Source of the DNA: Phycisphaerae bacterium
GTDB lineage: Bacteria; Planctomycetota; Phycisphaerae; Phycisphaerales; SM1A02
DNA length: 50,969 bases
Direction of reading: 5' to 3'
Assembly: GCA_002702575.1 (NCBI GenBank)
Contig: PAAJ01000017.1
Span: forward strand, 91,415-142,383
Under the pieces are notes generated by a model that had not been told where the DNA came from, searched no databases, and saw only the letters and a list, made by a program, of their open reading frames with translations. The translations under genes and the position numbers were made by a program. How positions within the stretch are numbered: the first letter of the stretch is position 1; the number at the start of each line of letters is the position of its first letter. Shown piece after piece: positions 1 to 9,154 of this stretch.

Positions 1-427
1 TCCTCATCGCTGGACCACCTCGAAGGAGCTTCCACATGGCCCGCCTGATCTCGGCCTTGGCCGCACCATTCAGGAGCTTCATCCGAAGGAAGCCCCCCGC
101 CGTATGAAGCGGAGCAGGCAGTCGACCGGGTTTCAGGACATCATGGCCACCATCATCTCGCTGCCAGTAGAGGCGATCGTGCCATTCGATGCAGTCCGTG
201 ACACCCAACCGCTCGTAAAGTGAAAGCAACGCCGTACAGCATCCCATGAGAACATGCTGGCAGTTATCAAGCGACTGCCCGGTCCGCTGGTCCGGAAAGC
301 TCGTCGCCCGCCCACCCAGCTTCTTTCGGGTCTCGAGCACGATCGGAACATGACCTTCATCAGCCAGGCGGACCGCCGCAGCGATGCCTGCAAGCCCCCC
401 GCCGATGACGATGATCCGTTCACTCAT
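1..427 (-). CDS. hpnE: Squalene-associated FAD-dependent desaturase HpnE, N-terminal part (runs off left edge)
   Basis: FAD-dependent amine-oxidoreductase that converts hydroxysqualene to squalene, the last step of the HpnC-HpnD-HpnE route from farnesyl diphosphate. About 142 N-terminal residues are visible. They start with a dinucleotide-binding Rossmann fingerprint (IIVIGGGLAGIAAAVRLA), followed by KKLGGRATSF and DNCQHVLMG, the usual second and third blocks of the HpnE/phytoene-desaturase-like family. The ATG at 427-425 overlaps the hpnD stop by four bases (ATGA), so translational coupling is likely. The rest of the protein, usually over 400 residues, lies outside the window. The assignment rests on these motifs plus position directly after hpnC and hpnD. 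Confidence 0.85.
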   Translation of the reverse strand, partial: MSERIIVIGGGLAGIAAAVRLADEGHVPIVLETRKKLGGRATSFPDQRTGQSLDNCQHVLMGCCTALLSLYERLGVTDCIEWHDRLYWQRDDGGHDVLKPGRLPAPLHTAGGFLRMKLLNGAAKAEIRRAMWKLLRGGPAMR

Positions 428-1314
428 GAAACACCGGCCTGGACTCTCGCAGTCAAAGCGATCGAGATCTTTCGAAGACTGCCGAGACGGACTCGTCGAT
501 GTCCGACGACGGAACGCGGATTGCGGTCCATGCGACGCAGGAGTCCATGGTAGATCCGGGTCATGGCACGCAGGGTCGGGCGACAGGAACGCGTGATCAT
601 TCCTTCCAACGCTGCGGATGAGCGGTAATGTTCCTCGCCATGAAGAATGATCTTCTTGATCAGCGATTCGGACTTCACGGGGTCCGACCACTCAAGCAGA
701 TCAACGATGTCGATACCGGCCTCGTCCATCACGGAGGATGGCAGATAGATCCGGCCGTTGTCGTGATCCTCCCGGATATCCCGCAGGACGTTGGTCAATT
801 GGAATGCGATCCCACGCTGATCCGCAAGCTCCAGTGCCCGGGGGTCATCATGTCCCCAGATCGAAACACAGATGCGACCGACGGTCGAGGCGACTTGACG
901 GCAATAGCCAACCAGATCGTCCATGGTCTCGGGCTGCTTGAAATCGAGATCGGCGATCTGCCCGTCGATCATTTCATCGAAGGGCTTCGCTTCAAGTTCA
1001 AAATGTCCGACCGTTGCCTGAAAGGCGATCCACATCGGATCATCGGTCTCCAGCGATCCATCGATCGCCTGACGGGTGTTGGCACGAAAGTCATCGAGTT
1101 GCCTGACGGCTCCTGCGGGTTCGGCGCGACCGGCTTCATCATCGGCAAGATCATCCACCTGACGCATCCATGAATAGATGCAGTAGAGCGCAGATCGCTG
1201 AGGCTCCGGCAGCAGACGCAGACCGTAGTAGAAGTTCCTGGCTTCTCGCCTGGTGACTTCACGGCAATGCTCGATTGCCGACTCCTGACAGGCAAGGACG
1301 GAAGTCGCACTCAT
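424..1314 (-). CDS. hpnD: Presqualene diphosphate synthase HpnD
   Basis: A 296-residue trans-isoprenyl diphosphate synthase of the squalene/phytoene synthase family. HpnD condenses two farnesyl diphosphates to presqualene diphosphate. Both Mg-binding aspartate motifs are present: DDLADDE near residue 54 and the LTNVLRDIREDHDNGRIYLP block near 173-192, the typical synthase signature. Length fits the family. The ATG at 1314 overlaps the hpnC stop by four bases, and the gene overlaps hpnE downstream by four, making a tight hpnC-hpnD-hpnE operon read on the minus strand. HpnC and HpnD are paralogues. This one is called HpnD because it lies between hpnC and hpnE and has the cleaner NVLRDIRED motif. 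Confidence 0.9.
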   Translation of the reverse strand: MSATSVLACQESAIEHCREVTRREARNFYYGLRLLPEPQRSALYCIYSWMRQVDDLADDEAGRAEPAGAVRQLDDFRANTRQAIDGSLETDDPMWIAFQATVGHFELEAKPFDEMIDGQIADLDFKQPETMDDLVGYCRQVASTVGRICVSIWGHDDPRALELADQRGIAFQLTNVLRDIREDHDNGRIYLPSSVMDEAGIDIVDLLEWSDPVKSESLIKKIILHGEEHYRSSAALEGMITRSCRPTLRAMTRIYHGLLRRMDRNPRSVVGHRRVRLGSLRKISIALTARVQAGVS

Positions 1315-2261
1315 GATGACCGCCTCCTGGCCGCTCTGCGGGCGGAGAGCAGAAGGCTGATCTTGGCAAGCTTGCCAAGCTTTGGTCTGAACAGGATGGT
1401 CTCGTAGTTGACCTGCATGATGCGCCTGAGAACCTGGGAACCACCGGCTGCAAAGAGCCAGATCATGGGACGGTTCTCAGCTGGCAGCGTATCGAGGAGT
1501 TGGTCTGTCTGCTCGAAACCGGGCCAGGTCCGCTCAACGAGCCCTTTCATCATGACCCGCCATTCCTCGAGAAACGTCTGGTCTGGTGCGTGTCCGATCT
1601 CGATGGTGTGCTTCATTCTGGTTTCGAGATCCGCGATGTCATGACATTCGGATGGAATGTAGATCCGGTCGCGTTCTTTCAAATCACGTCTGGCGTCCTG
1701 CCAGTGATTGGTCAATTGCAAGGCGGTGCAGATGGCATCACTGCGTTTCAGCGAAACGGGATCGTGATCCTGTTCCGCCAATCTCAGAACCAGCCGACCG
1801 ACGGGATCGGCACTTCGCCGGCAGTAGTCGATGAGCGAATCCCAGGTCGAGTATCTCGACATGCGTTGATCCTGCTCAAATGCATCGATCAGATCCAGAA
1901 AAGGTTCCGGCCTGAGCCTGTAGCGATCGATCTGCGAGGCCAGGGCAACAAAGACCGGATGGGCGGCTTTTCCATCCTCGAAGCAGGCGAGCGTCTCCGC
2001 TCGCCACCACGCCAGCAGTTCCAGGCTCTGTTCGGAGCTCTGGATCTCGTCGCTCAGATCGTCTGCCCACCGGCAGAATGCATAGACGACCGAAGCTCCA
2101 TTTCGCATCGATTCCGGCACCATCCGTGACAGTACCGAGAAGTTCTCGTAATGACCCAGGGCGAGTTTTCTGCAATAGGCCATGGATTGGGCGGAATCCA
2201 GCCCGGGCAGAGTTCCCGGCCCCCAGGCCTCCAGACGGTCGATGATCGAAGTGACGCTCAT
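1311..2261 (-). CDS. hpnC: Squalene synthase-like HpnC (hydroxysqualene synthase)
   Basis: A 316-residue protein of the squalene/phytoene synthase family, first gene of the operon. HpnC turns presqualene diphosphate into hydroxysqualene. The first aspartate motif is WADDLSDE and the second is the variant NHWQDARRDLKERDRIYIP, with NHWQD typical of HpnC-like members. The opening segment MAYCRKLALGHYENFSVLSRMVP is the LASGHYENFPV-type block that begins most family members. The start at 2261 is the only in-frame Met before this block; the reading frame stays open upstream to about 3119, but there it is antisense to ispH and not coding. It is divergent from ispH with a gap of about 93 bp that probably holds both promoters. 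Confidence 0.88.
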   Translation of the reverse strand: MSVTSIIDRLEAWGPGTLPGLDSAQSMAYCRKLALGHYENFSVLSRMVPESMRNGASVVYAFCRWADDLSDEIQSSEQSLELLAWWRAETLACFEDGKAAHPVFVALASQIDRYRLRPEPFLDLIDAFEQDQRMSRYSTWDSLIDYCRRSADPVGRLVLRLAEQDHDPVSLKRSDAICTALQLTNHWQDARRDLKERDRIYIPSECHDIADLETRMKHTIEIGHAPDQTFLEEWRVMMKGLVERTWPGFEQTDQLLDTLPAENRPMIWLFAAGGSQVLRRIMQVNYETILFRPKLGKLAKISLLLSARRAARRRSS

Positions 2262-2354
2262 GTTGGATCGCAGAGGTGCTCTGAGGCGATAAGAAGAGAC
2301 ACTGTAACGGCAGATGGGACTGCTATCATGGAACACCACGAGGACCACAGGCTC

Positions 2355-3413
2355 ATGAAAATCATCCTGGCAAACCCCCGCGGCTTCTGCGCTGGCGTCT
2401 ACATGGCCATCGACGTGGTCGATCAGCTTCTCGACGTGGTCGAGGGTGAAGCGATCTACGTGTTCCACGAGATTGTTCACAACAAGCACGTCGTACAGAG
2501 ATTCCAGGACCGTGGCGTCACATTCATCGAATCCATCGATGAGGTGCCACGCGGCGCGATCGTGGTCTTCAGTGCCCATGGCGTGAGCCCTCAAGTCCGC
2601 GATGAAGCCAGCAGCCGGGACCTCACCGCCATTGACGCCACCTGCCCACTGGTCACCAAGGTGCACGCAGAGGCCATCCGCTACGCGAAACGTGGCTGGC
2701 AGATCATCCTGATCGGCCACAAGAATCACCAGGAAATCGTCGGGACCTATGGAGAAGCGCCCGATTCGATTCAGATTCTCGAATCCGTCGATGGCATCAA
2801 GGATCTCAGGATCGAAGATCCCGCCAAGATCGTCTATCTCACACAGACAACTCTGAGCCTGGATGATGCCAACCAGATCATTCATGCGCTCAAGGACGCC
2901 TACCCTGAAATCAACAGCCCACCCAGCGAAGACGTCTGCTACGCGACGACGAACCGGCAGTGGGCGGTCAGGCAGCTGGCGCCGAAATGCCAGCTCGTAC
3001 TGGTGGTCGGAAGCCAGAACAGCTCCAATTCCGTCAGACTCACCGAGATCGCAATGGCAGCCGGCACCAAGGCCGTGCTGATCGACGATGTGACGGAACT
3101 CACCACCGATCTTCTGCAAGGCGTCGATCAGGTGCTCGTCACGGCCGGAGCCAGTGCCCCGGAGGATCTTGTGCAGTCACTGGTCCTTCATCTCGTACGC
3201 AACTTCAACGGCAAGGTCGAACAGCATGATGTCTTTCATGAAAGCGTGGAATTCGGCCTCCCCGGTACCCTCAAGACATTCATGCGATCCCGCGATGTCG
3301 ATCCCACAGGTCGACGCATCATGATGGACAACATCGCATCGACTGCAGCCTTCCTTCAAACGCACGGGATCGACCAGCAGGTCGTTGACCTGACCGTTTC
3401 TGCCACCAACTGA
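2355..3413 (+). CDS. ispH: 4-hydroxy-3-methylbut-2-enyl diphosphate reductase IspH
   Basis: Iron-sulfur enzyme of the MEP pathway that reduces HMBPP to isopentenyl and dimethylallyl diphosphate. The protein is 352 residues from the ATG at 2355. The three cysteines that bind the [4Fe-4S] cluster are all in conserved context: NPRGFCAGV near residue 13, DATCPLVTKVH near 94 and VCYATTNRQWAV near 196. Other family blocks are the GHKNHQEIVGT histidine segment and the SSNSVRL substrate-binding serine/asparagine segment. An in-frame ATG at 2328 would add nine residues (MEHHEDHRL). The 2355 start is preferred because homologues begin at MKIxLANPRGFCAG and a GAGGA sits about ten bases upstream. It makes the C5 precursors used by the divergent hpn genes. 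Confidence 0.93.
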   Translation: MKIILANPRGFCAGVYMAIDVVDQLLDVVEGEAIYVFHEIVHNKHVVQRFQDRGVTFIESIDEVPRGAIVVFSAHGVSPQVRDEASSRDLTAIDATCPLVTKVHAEAIRYAKRGWQIILIGHKNHQEIVGTYGEAPDSIQILESVDGIKDLRIEDPAKIVYLTQTTLSLDDANQIIHALKDAYPEINSPPSEDVCYATTNRQWAVRQLAPKCQLVLVVGSQNSSNSVRLTEIAMAAGTKAVLIDDVTELTTDLLQGVDQVLVTAGASAPEDLVQSLVLHLVRNFNGKVEQHDVFHESVEFGLPGTLKTFMRSRDVDPTGRRIMMDNIASTAAFLQTHGIDQQVVDLTVSATN

Positions 3414-3417
3414 ATCC

Positions 3418-4497
3418 ATGTCAATGCAACATCTGCTCGACCTTACGCTCGACGAGTTCCGGGATGCCTGCGTGTCACATGACAAGCGGGCCTATCTTGC
3501 CGAACAGGTGTTCGATTGGATTCACCGAAAGAACACCGTGGACTTCGGCGAGATGACGAACGTCTCGAAGAAGGATCGGGAATGGCTCAGCTCGACATTC
3601 ACCATCTTCCGGAGCCGAATCGACCGGGTACAGACCGCCAGCGACGGCACACTCAAGATGCTCCTGGGCTGGGATCCACCGAAGTCGACCGCCCTGCCCG
3701 TGGTCACACAACCCGATTCGTTGAAGCAGACTGAAACCGTCATGATCCCCACCGCACGCAGGCGGACTGCCTGCGTGTCGTCCCAGGTCGGATGTCCGGT
3801 GGGCTGTCGATTCTGTGCTTCAGGACTCGGTGGCCTTGAGGGCAACCTCACTGCTGGCCAGATCATGGAACAGGTCATTCGCCTTTCTCGAGAAGAGGGT
3901 GTGGGTCGAATCACCAACATCGTGTTCAGGGGAATGGGCGAGCCATTGGCCAATGACAAGGCCGTCATGAAAGCCATCCGGATGCTGAACGCCGATTGGG
4001 GACCGGCGATCGGTGCCAGGCATATCACCGTTTCGACGGTTGGATTACCGAAGGCGATTCGTCGATTCGCCCGCTTTGAACTCCCGGTCACCCTCGCGTT
4101 GAGCCTCCACGCACCCAATGACGATCTGCGCCGCGCCCTCATCCCATGGGCGGACTACTCCACCATCGATGAACTGACTTCCGCATGCCAGGCATGGTTT
4201 GAAACCAGCGGCCGGGAGATCACACTCGAATATCTTCTGCTCAGGGAAGTCAATGACCGTGTTGAACATGCCAGGCAACTGGCCAAGGTCGCCTCGAGCA
4301 TGAGGGCGAGGATCAATCTGATCCGTTACAACGAGGTCAAGGGTCTGCCTTATCAGAGACCTTCGACCGTGGATGTCCGCGAGTTCCAGAGGATCCTTCG
4401 TCGGCATGGTGTCAATGCGACGATTCGCGCATCTCGTGGTCGCGACATCGCTGCGGCCTGCGGTCAGCTGCGACATGAGGAACGCACCGTCGGCTGA
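3418..4497 (+). CDS. rlmN: Dual-specificity 23S rRNA/tRNA adenine-C2 methyltransferase RlmN
   Basis: Radical-SAM methyltransferase that methylates C2 of A2503 in 23S rRNA and A37 in some tRNAs. The 359-residue protein has the family's radical-SAM cysteine motif CPVGCRFCASG (CxxxCxxC) near residues 125-135. It also has GMGEPLAN for SAM binding, SLHAPND, and a C-terminal DIAAACGQLR segment whose cysteine matches the catalytic methyl-carrying cysteine of RlmN. The N-terminal helical RNA-binding domain (LAEQVFDWIHRK) is present. It starts four bases after ispH, so the two are probably co-transcribed. An alternative start at 3424 would remove two residues. RlmN versus Cfr is settled by the housekeeping context and full N-domain. 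Confidence 0.93.
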   Translation: MSMQHLLDLTLDEFRDACVSHDKRAYLAEQVFDWIHRKNTVDFGEMTNVSKKDREWLSSTFTIFRSRIDRVQTASDGTLKMLLGWDPPKSTALPVVTQPDSLKQTETVMIPTARRRTACVSSQVGCPVGCRFCASGLGGLEGNLTAGQIMEQVIRLSREEGVGRITNIVFRGMGEPLANDKAVMKAIRMLNADWGPAIGARHITVSTVGLPKAIRRFARFELPVTLALSLHAPNDDLRRALIPWADYSTIDELTSACQAWFETSGREITLEYLLLREVNDRVEHARQLAKVASSMRARINLIRYNEVKGLPYQRPSTVDVREFQRILRRHGVNATIRASRGRDIAAACGQLRHEERTVG

Positions 4498-4499
4498 GC

Positions 4500-4802
4500 T
4501 CAACTCCAGGGCACGCTGGCAATGAGCACGACGATCCAGATGACCGTGCTGGTCGCGCCCAGAATCAGACCGGCGATACCGAGAATGGCCCCTGCTCGAC
4601 GAAGACCCAGGCCTTCCAGGCGACTGTCGGTCTTCAACTGGATCAACGCCTGCTGGGATCTGAAGAACGCCAGCCAGCCGAGTACGAAGCCGACAACCGG
4701 CACGCCCGCAAGAGTCACCGCCAGGACGCCGTAGACGACCGACGGCGTGGCGCTGGGCGCAAGGCCACGTTCACTTGCCAGTGAGGGATCAGTCTTCTGC
4801 AT
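4500..4802 (-). CDS. DUF4190-type small membrane protein
   Basis: A 100-residue protein with two predicted membrane hairpins: residues about 22-48 and 68-97, rich in Gly, Ala, Val and Leu. Between them is a short polar stretch with RSQQALIQLKTDSRLEGLGLRRAGAILG. This layout (two TM segments split by a basic linker, then xGLxxAGxILGxxG) is that of DUF4190-type proteins, which have no known function. Its start overlaps the end of the large IOR-like gene by 14 bases, so it is the last member of the minus-strand HAD/IOR-like/DUF4190 run. It ends two bases from the rlmN stop on the other strand. Confidence 0.7.
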   Translation of the reverse strand: MQKTDPSLASERGLAPSATPSVVYGVLAVTLAGVPVVGFVLGWLAFFRSQQALIQLKTDSRLEGLGLRRAGAILGIAGLILGATSTVIWIVVLIASVPWS

Positions 4803-7800
4803 GATGGCGGGATCCCAGCATTTCTCTCAATCGATCGGGATTGATTCGTCTCAGTCGACCATCAAGCGCCATGTCGTGAAGCTCCGAAAGGATCGCCAGC
4901 CAGCCATCGTAATCCGACTCGGCGTTTGTTCCGGCACGCAGCAGAATCTCCTGGACCAGCCTTCGGACCTGACGATCACGAGAGGTCCCCCGCCAGCTGG
5001 ATGGCAGAACCAAGCGAGCAGCTGCAAGGACCTTGGCCATCCAGTCGCTTGTTCGCAGATCAATTCGGAATCTCCAACGAATGAACGTGAGCTCCAATCG
5101 TGTCAGATAACGGACTTCGAGCCGGTCGCCGCGGGCCAGGTGCACATTGAGTCGCTGTCGGGTTTCGCGGCGATGCTCACTGCTGACGGCCATGGAAGCC
5201 AGGTACACGGAATCTCGAGTAAGACAGGCTTCCGCAAGAGGAAGAATGGCTTTACGGGTCAACGCACGACCCGTTTCTGCCCGGTCCACTCGATACAACG
5301 CGACGACGGCATCGGCAAACTTTTCCGCATAGTCAAAGCCACCCCAGATGACGCAGCGACGCAGCGCCACGGCAAGGTCTCGATGAGCCTCGCGGCCCTC
5401 TTCCGTTTCCGCAAGACCGGGCACATCGAAGAACACACGTTGTGAGAGACGACTGAAGCGAGCGGATCGATCCCGTGAACCGAATCGAGTTCGACCAAGG
5501 GGCGGGGTCTTCTGTCGCCTCATGAACTGCGCAGCAGATTCCGCATTCGGATCCTCACCTGGCCTTCGAAGGCCGGCTGGATTCTGGCAGAACTCCCTGC
5601 CGAGCCTGAAGGCTTCCTGTGCGCGGGCGTACCCGAGAGATTCCAGCTCTCGAAGGGCGGCCTCGATGGCATCCGGACTCAGGGGGACGGCCCCCATCTG
5701 GAACGCGGTACCGAGCTGAGCCAGATCGGCGAGTCGCTCGTTGTGGAATTGCCAGCGACAGAGATCCGTGAAATCCTCGACGACCTGGCCTTCAGGATGC
5801 AGCTGCGATTTGAAATGTTCTGCAATCTCACTGACCGGCTGGGACGCGACTTCTCGATCGAGCTGGTCTTCGAACAGGCCGATGTTGATCACGCCGCGTG
5901 TACGAGCCGGCGACGCGACGCGGTGTGATTCTCCGGGGCTGACCGCGAGCAGACTTTCCACGCGATCCAGGCCGAGCATGAGATCGGCCTCACCCCATGG
6001 AATGGTGGCACTCACCTGTGATGATTCCTGTTCTGAATGGGGCCGACTGAACAGGACCTGTGCCCACGCTCGACGCCCGGCTCCGATGGGCCCCGGGAGC
6101 ATCCTCGCCTGGACGTGATATCCCATCCTCGAACCAGCGAGGATCAACGCCTTGGCCGCCAATCCGGGCGAGGGGCCTCGGAAGCCGGCGATATGCACCG
6201 CCCACGTCGCCGAATCCGCGTGCAGAGGAACCGGCGCAGGGAGCCCGTCACCCCCGCCGACATGCTCTCGAATCGGCGGGCGACTTCGATGGACCTCGAT
6301 CTGCTCAACGAGAAGACGAATTCTTCCGCCCAATCTGGGAGGCCATCTCCAAGCCAGTGACTCTCGACTGGAGCGAGTCTCCACGGCTGCCGCATGGCGG
6401 ACCGCTTCGACTTCAAGCTCCGCGAGCATCGGCGGCTGACGAATGACACTTGCGCGATCGGCAGGCCAGACGATGCGTTGCATCGGTTGAAAACCCTGTT
6501 GATCGATTTCCTTGAGCTCGGCCTCGATCGCGGGAACATCAAACCGAGTCGGCGGGCCGTCATCGATCACGATGATCGTCAGCTCGGAGCCCTTGACGGA
6601 ATCACGGATCATTTTCTTGAGACGACTGGTTTCAGCCAATGTGCCACGTCGAATCCGGACCCGTTCACCCAGACTCTTGGGAATCGCAGCTTCGGAGAGA
6701 CGTTCCAGATCCGCCCTGTCCTGACCATGCGGCTGCGCAACCAGGAAAAGCCAGGTGTCACGGGAAGCCGCTGCCTGACGAATGGCGGCCGCACCATGCC
6801 TGAAGAAGGATGGGCCCGAGAAGGTCTCGATATAGACGACTCGTCCTTCAGGAGGCCCCGTCGGTTCGCCATCGATGAAGACTCGAATCGGATCCTGCTC
6901 CCGCCCGGGCGCACCAACCTCATCCGCATCGGAATCTTCATCGAGCTCCTCTTGTTCCAGCAGCTCGGGGATGCCATGGGCGATGCGACGAATGGCTTCC
7001 TGCTGACCAGCGGCACCGAATCGCTCCATCAGAACCGGAACCGGAATTTCAGAAGGCTCCTCCTGGAAATTCTCGAGGAACACGCTTGTCGGCGTCAGAT
7101 CCTGAAGCAGATGCTCCAGTCGTCTGAGAAGTCGGGAAGGATGAAGCGCCTCACGCTCCTCGAGGAGCACAGGTTCGCCGGATTCGTCCGGTGGAAGTTG
7201 ACGGCCCCAGATCAGCGCAGGTGATTCACCTTGTGCACGAAGAGATTCAGCCACCTGCAGAACGGTCCGCTCCATGGTTCCGGGCCTGGGCTCAAGAACG
7301 ATGACGTTCTGACATCGCTGCAGAATTCGGGTGACTGCCGCTTCATCAACAGGATTCAAGAGCCCAAGATGCAACACGGGCAGTCGTCCACTGATCCTGA
7401 GCATGGTGGCCATGTGCTGGAGTGTCCGATCTGCGGCTCCGACGGTGATGAAACCGAAGGGGATCGCCTCACCCGGTGATGGAATCGCCCGCCACGTATT
7501 CAATTCAAGGCGACGGGCCATGCGGAGCGGGCCACCCGTCTCTTGCCATCGTGGGCGTCTGCGTCGTCTGCGACGGTCATCATCGCCAACCTCTTCCTCA
7601 CCACGATTGGGCCTTAGTGTCAGCGTCTCGGCACTCCTGAGAATGCTCCGATCAACGACAACCGACGCGACACCATGCGCCGATCGACTGATCCTCAGGA
7701 CATTTTCGACCGAGTCACGGAGATGCGGCACATCCCGGGCTTCAAGGACCGGCATCCCCTGTCTTGTGAGTCGGCCACGAATATCCACCGCTGATCTGTT

Positions 7801-8199
7801 CAAGGCCAGATCCTCGAAGATCAGACCAAGCGCAGCGCCCTCCGGCAGTGGTCTCGAGGTGGACTCCAGAAGATTCAATGCACCCGGAACCGTAGGACCG
7901 GTCAAGAGCGCGATGACATGCTGACCTCGGCGTGCCGCCCAGGCTGCCAGCTGGGCGGCCCGACCCGCATCCGCCATCGGTTCGACGTGCAAGCGGTGCA
8001 TCCTCAGGAGTTCCGCCGTTTCAGGGTCTGCACAGATCTGATCGAGATCCGCAGTCGCCTGCGAAGCGACATAGATCAAACGATGAACGCTCGGAAGACA
8101 TTCCAGAACAGCCTTCAGGACAGCCTCTGCCGCCGAGAGCGTGGCCGTTCCAGTGTGTTTCCAGAGAGGATGTTCGTGTGTCGGCTTGTCGATGCTCAT
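4789..8199 (-). CDS. Large degenerate indolepyruvate:ferredoxin oxidoreductase-like (IorA-IorB fusion) protein
   Basis: About 1136 residues with the order of a fused 2-oxoacid (indolepyruvate) oxidoreductase. Residues 15-195 resemble the pyrimidine-binding domain of IorA. A basic linker with seven consecutive arginines lies near 210. Residues 245-325 resemble the transketolase C-like domain (VLHLGLLNPVDE...NVIVLEPRPGTMERTV). Residues 450-560 align with the thiamine-diphosphate domain (SGPSFFRHGAAAIRQA where IorA has GDSTFFHSGIPAL). Residues 675-860 resemble the gamma/POR domain (HIAGFRGPSPGL, GEADLMLGLDRVESL). A C-terminal helical region follows. The active-site features are lost: no GDS of the ThDP motif, no CPGC motif, and no ferredoxin-type cysteine clusters. 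Start 8199 is chosen over 8205 because GAGAGG lies six bases upstream and it overlaps the HAD stop as ATGA. Function unknown; not expected to catalyse the IOR reaction. Confidence 0.72.
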   Translation of the reverse strand: MSIDKPTHEHPLWKHTGTATLSAAEAVLKAVLECLPSVHRLIYVASQATADLDQICADPETAELLRMHRLHVEPMADAGRAAQLAAWAARRGQHVIALLTGPTVPGALNLLESTSRPLPEGAALGLIFEDLALNRSAVDIRGRLTRQGMPVLEARDVPHLRDSVENVLRISRSAHGVASVVVDRSILRSAETLTLRPNRGEEEVGDDDRRRRRRRPRWQETGGPLRMARRLELNTWRAIPSPGEAIPFGFITVGAADRTLQHMATMLRISGRLPVLHLGLLNPVDEAAVTRILQRCQNVIVLEPRPGTMERTVLQVAESLRAQGESPALIWGRQLPPDESGEPVLLEEREALHPSRLLRRLEHLLQDLTPTSVFLENFQEEPSEIPVPVLMERFGAAGQQEAIRRIAHGIPELLEQEELDEDSDADEVGAPGREQDPIRVFIDGEPTGPPEGRVVYIETFSGPSFFRHGAAAIRQAAASRDTWLFLVAQPHGQDRADLERLSEAAIPKSLGERVRIRRGTLAETSRLKKMIRDSVKGSELTIIVIDDGPPTRFDVPAIEAELKEIDQQGFQPMQRIVWPADRASVIRQPPMLAELEVEAVRHAAAVETRSSRESLAWRWPPRLGGRIRLLVEQIEVHRSRPPIREHVGGGDGLPAPVPLHADSATWAVHIAGFRGPSPGLAAKALILAGSRMGYHVQARMLPGPIGAGRRAWAQVLFSRPHSEQESSQVSATIPWGEADLMLGLDRVESLLAVSPGESHRVASPARTRGVINIGLFEDQLDREVASQPVSEIAEHFKSQLHPEGQVVEDFTDLCRWQFHNERLADLAQLGTAFQMGAVPLSPDAIEAALRELESLGYARAQEAFRLGREFCQNPAGLRRPGEDPNAESAAQFMRRQKTPPLGRTRFGSRDRSARFSRLSQRVFFDVPGLAETEEGREAHRDLAVALRRCVIWGGFDYAEKFADAVVALYRVDRAETGRALTRKAILPLAEACLTRDSVYLASMAVSSEHRRETRQRLNVHLARGDRLEVRYLTRLELTFIRWRFRIDLRTSDWMAKVLAAARLVLPSSWRGTSRDRQVRRLVQEILLRAGTNAESDYDGWLAILSELHDMALDGRLRRINPDRLREMLGSRHHAED

Positions 8200-9056
8200 G
8201 ACCATCCTCTCAGGAGTCGATCGACGGCATCGGCAACACCATCTTGGCTATGGCAACCTGTTCTGGCGTCGGCCGCTTCGATGACTTGATCGTCTGCATT
8301 ATCGACGGCGATTCCGAAGCCGCATTCTCTGAGAAGCTGAATGTCATTGAGCCCGTCACCAATCGCGGCGACTCGTTCGCGTGGAATGCCCTGGTCAATG
8401 GCATACCGTTCGACCATCGTCCATTTGTCGACCCCCGAACCGAAGACTTCCAGCATGTGTACGACTTCACCTTCGCGACCCACAGCCGGCCAGTGTCTCC
8501 AGGAGACGCTCTGGCCAAGTCGGTCGGACACCCGCTCAGCAGCCTGCCCCATCAGATCCGGAGCACCGATGCAGGCGATCCGAAGCGTGTCCTCGGGATG
8601 ACTGTCCTCCTCTGCAGAATCAGCCGTCCTGCAGGCGATCCCATGTGCATCAAACCACCAGTTCGAGACCGGATGAAGATGCTGAGAACCCACGATCAGA
8701 TAGTCATAGCCGACAGCATGCCGATCCTTGAGGATCAGACTCGCACAATCGTGATCACGCATGATCTCGGACAGGACGACGACATCATCCTGGTCCATCA
8801 AGTCGCGATCCAGGGTGGACTCGGAGGGCAGATCGATCAGCGCAGCACCACTGGCGACAACCATGGGGCCCTGATAGTCGATGGCCTCCAGAATCTGCCG
8901 ACATTCCACATGCGTCCGACCGGTTGCGATCATGATCCGGACACCAGCTCCCCTGGCCTCGGCCAGGGCCCTGCGGTTGGACTCGGACACCTGGCCTCGA
9001 GGACACAGCAGGGTGCCATCGAGATCAATCACAATCAGATCTGGCACACCGTTCAT
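8196..9056 (-). CDS. HAD-superfamily hydrolase, Cof/type IIB
   Basis: A 286-residue haloacid-dehalogenase-type phosphatase. Motif I is DLDGTLL at residues 11-17 with both catalytic aspartates. Motif II is the threonine of IATGRTH near 44, and motif IV is GDGLNDIQLL near 235. The large insert between them is the type IIB (Cof) cap. Family members dephosphorylate sugar phosphates, FMN or other small phosphometabolites; the substrate cannot be read from sequence. Its stop overlaps the start of the IOR-like gene by four bases, so the two are translationally coupled and possibly used together. It is divergent from the kinase-like gene at 9155. Confidence 0.85.
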   Translation of the reverse strand: MNGVPDLIVIDLDGTLLCPRGQVSESNRRALAEARGAGVRIMIATGRTHVECRQILEAIDYQGPMVVASGAALIDLPSESTLDRDLMDQDDVVVLSEIMRDHDCASLILKDRHAVGYDYLIVGSQHLHPVSNWWFDAHGIACRTADSAEEDSHPEDTLRIACIGAPDLMGQAAERVSDRLGQSVSWRHWPAVGREGEVVHMLEVFGSGVDKWTMVERYAIDQGIPRERVAAIGDGLNDIQLLRECGFGIAVDNADDQVIEAADARTGCHSQDGVADAVDRLLRGWS

Positions 9057-9154
9057 CGCCCGGACACTACGGTCTCACCGCATCAGGAGCAAGCGCTCGG
9101 GCAGCAGGAGCGTCGACCTGATAACCTCGAAGTGGCCATTCCGAGCTCTGCGAC

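Noticed and set aside
2262-3119. N-terminal extension of HpnC in the open minus frame
   Set aside because: This part is antisense to ispH; the family block begins at the Met at 2261.
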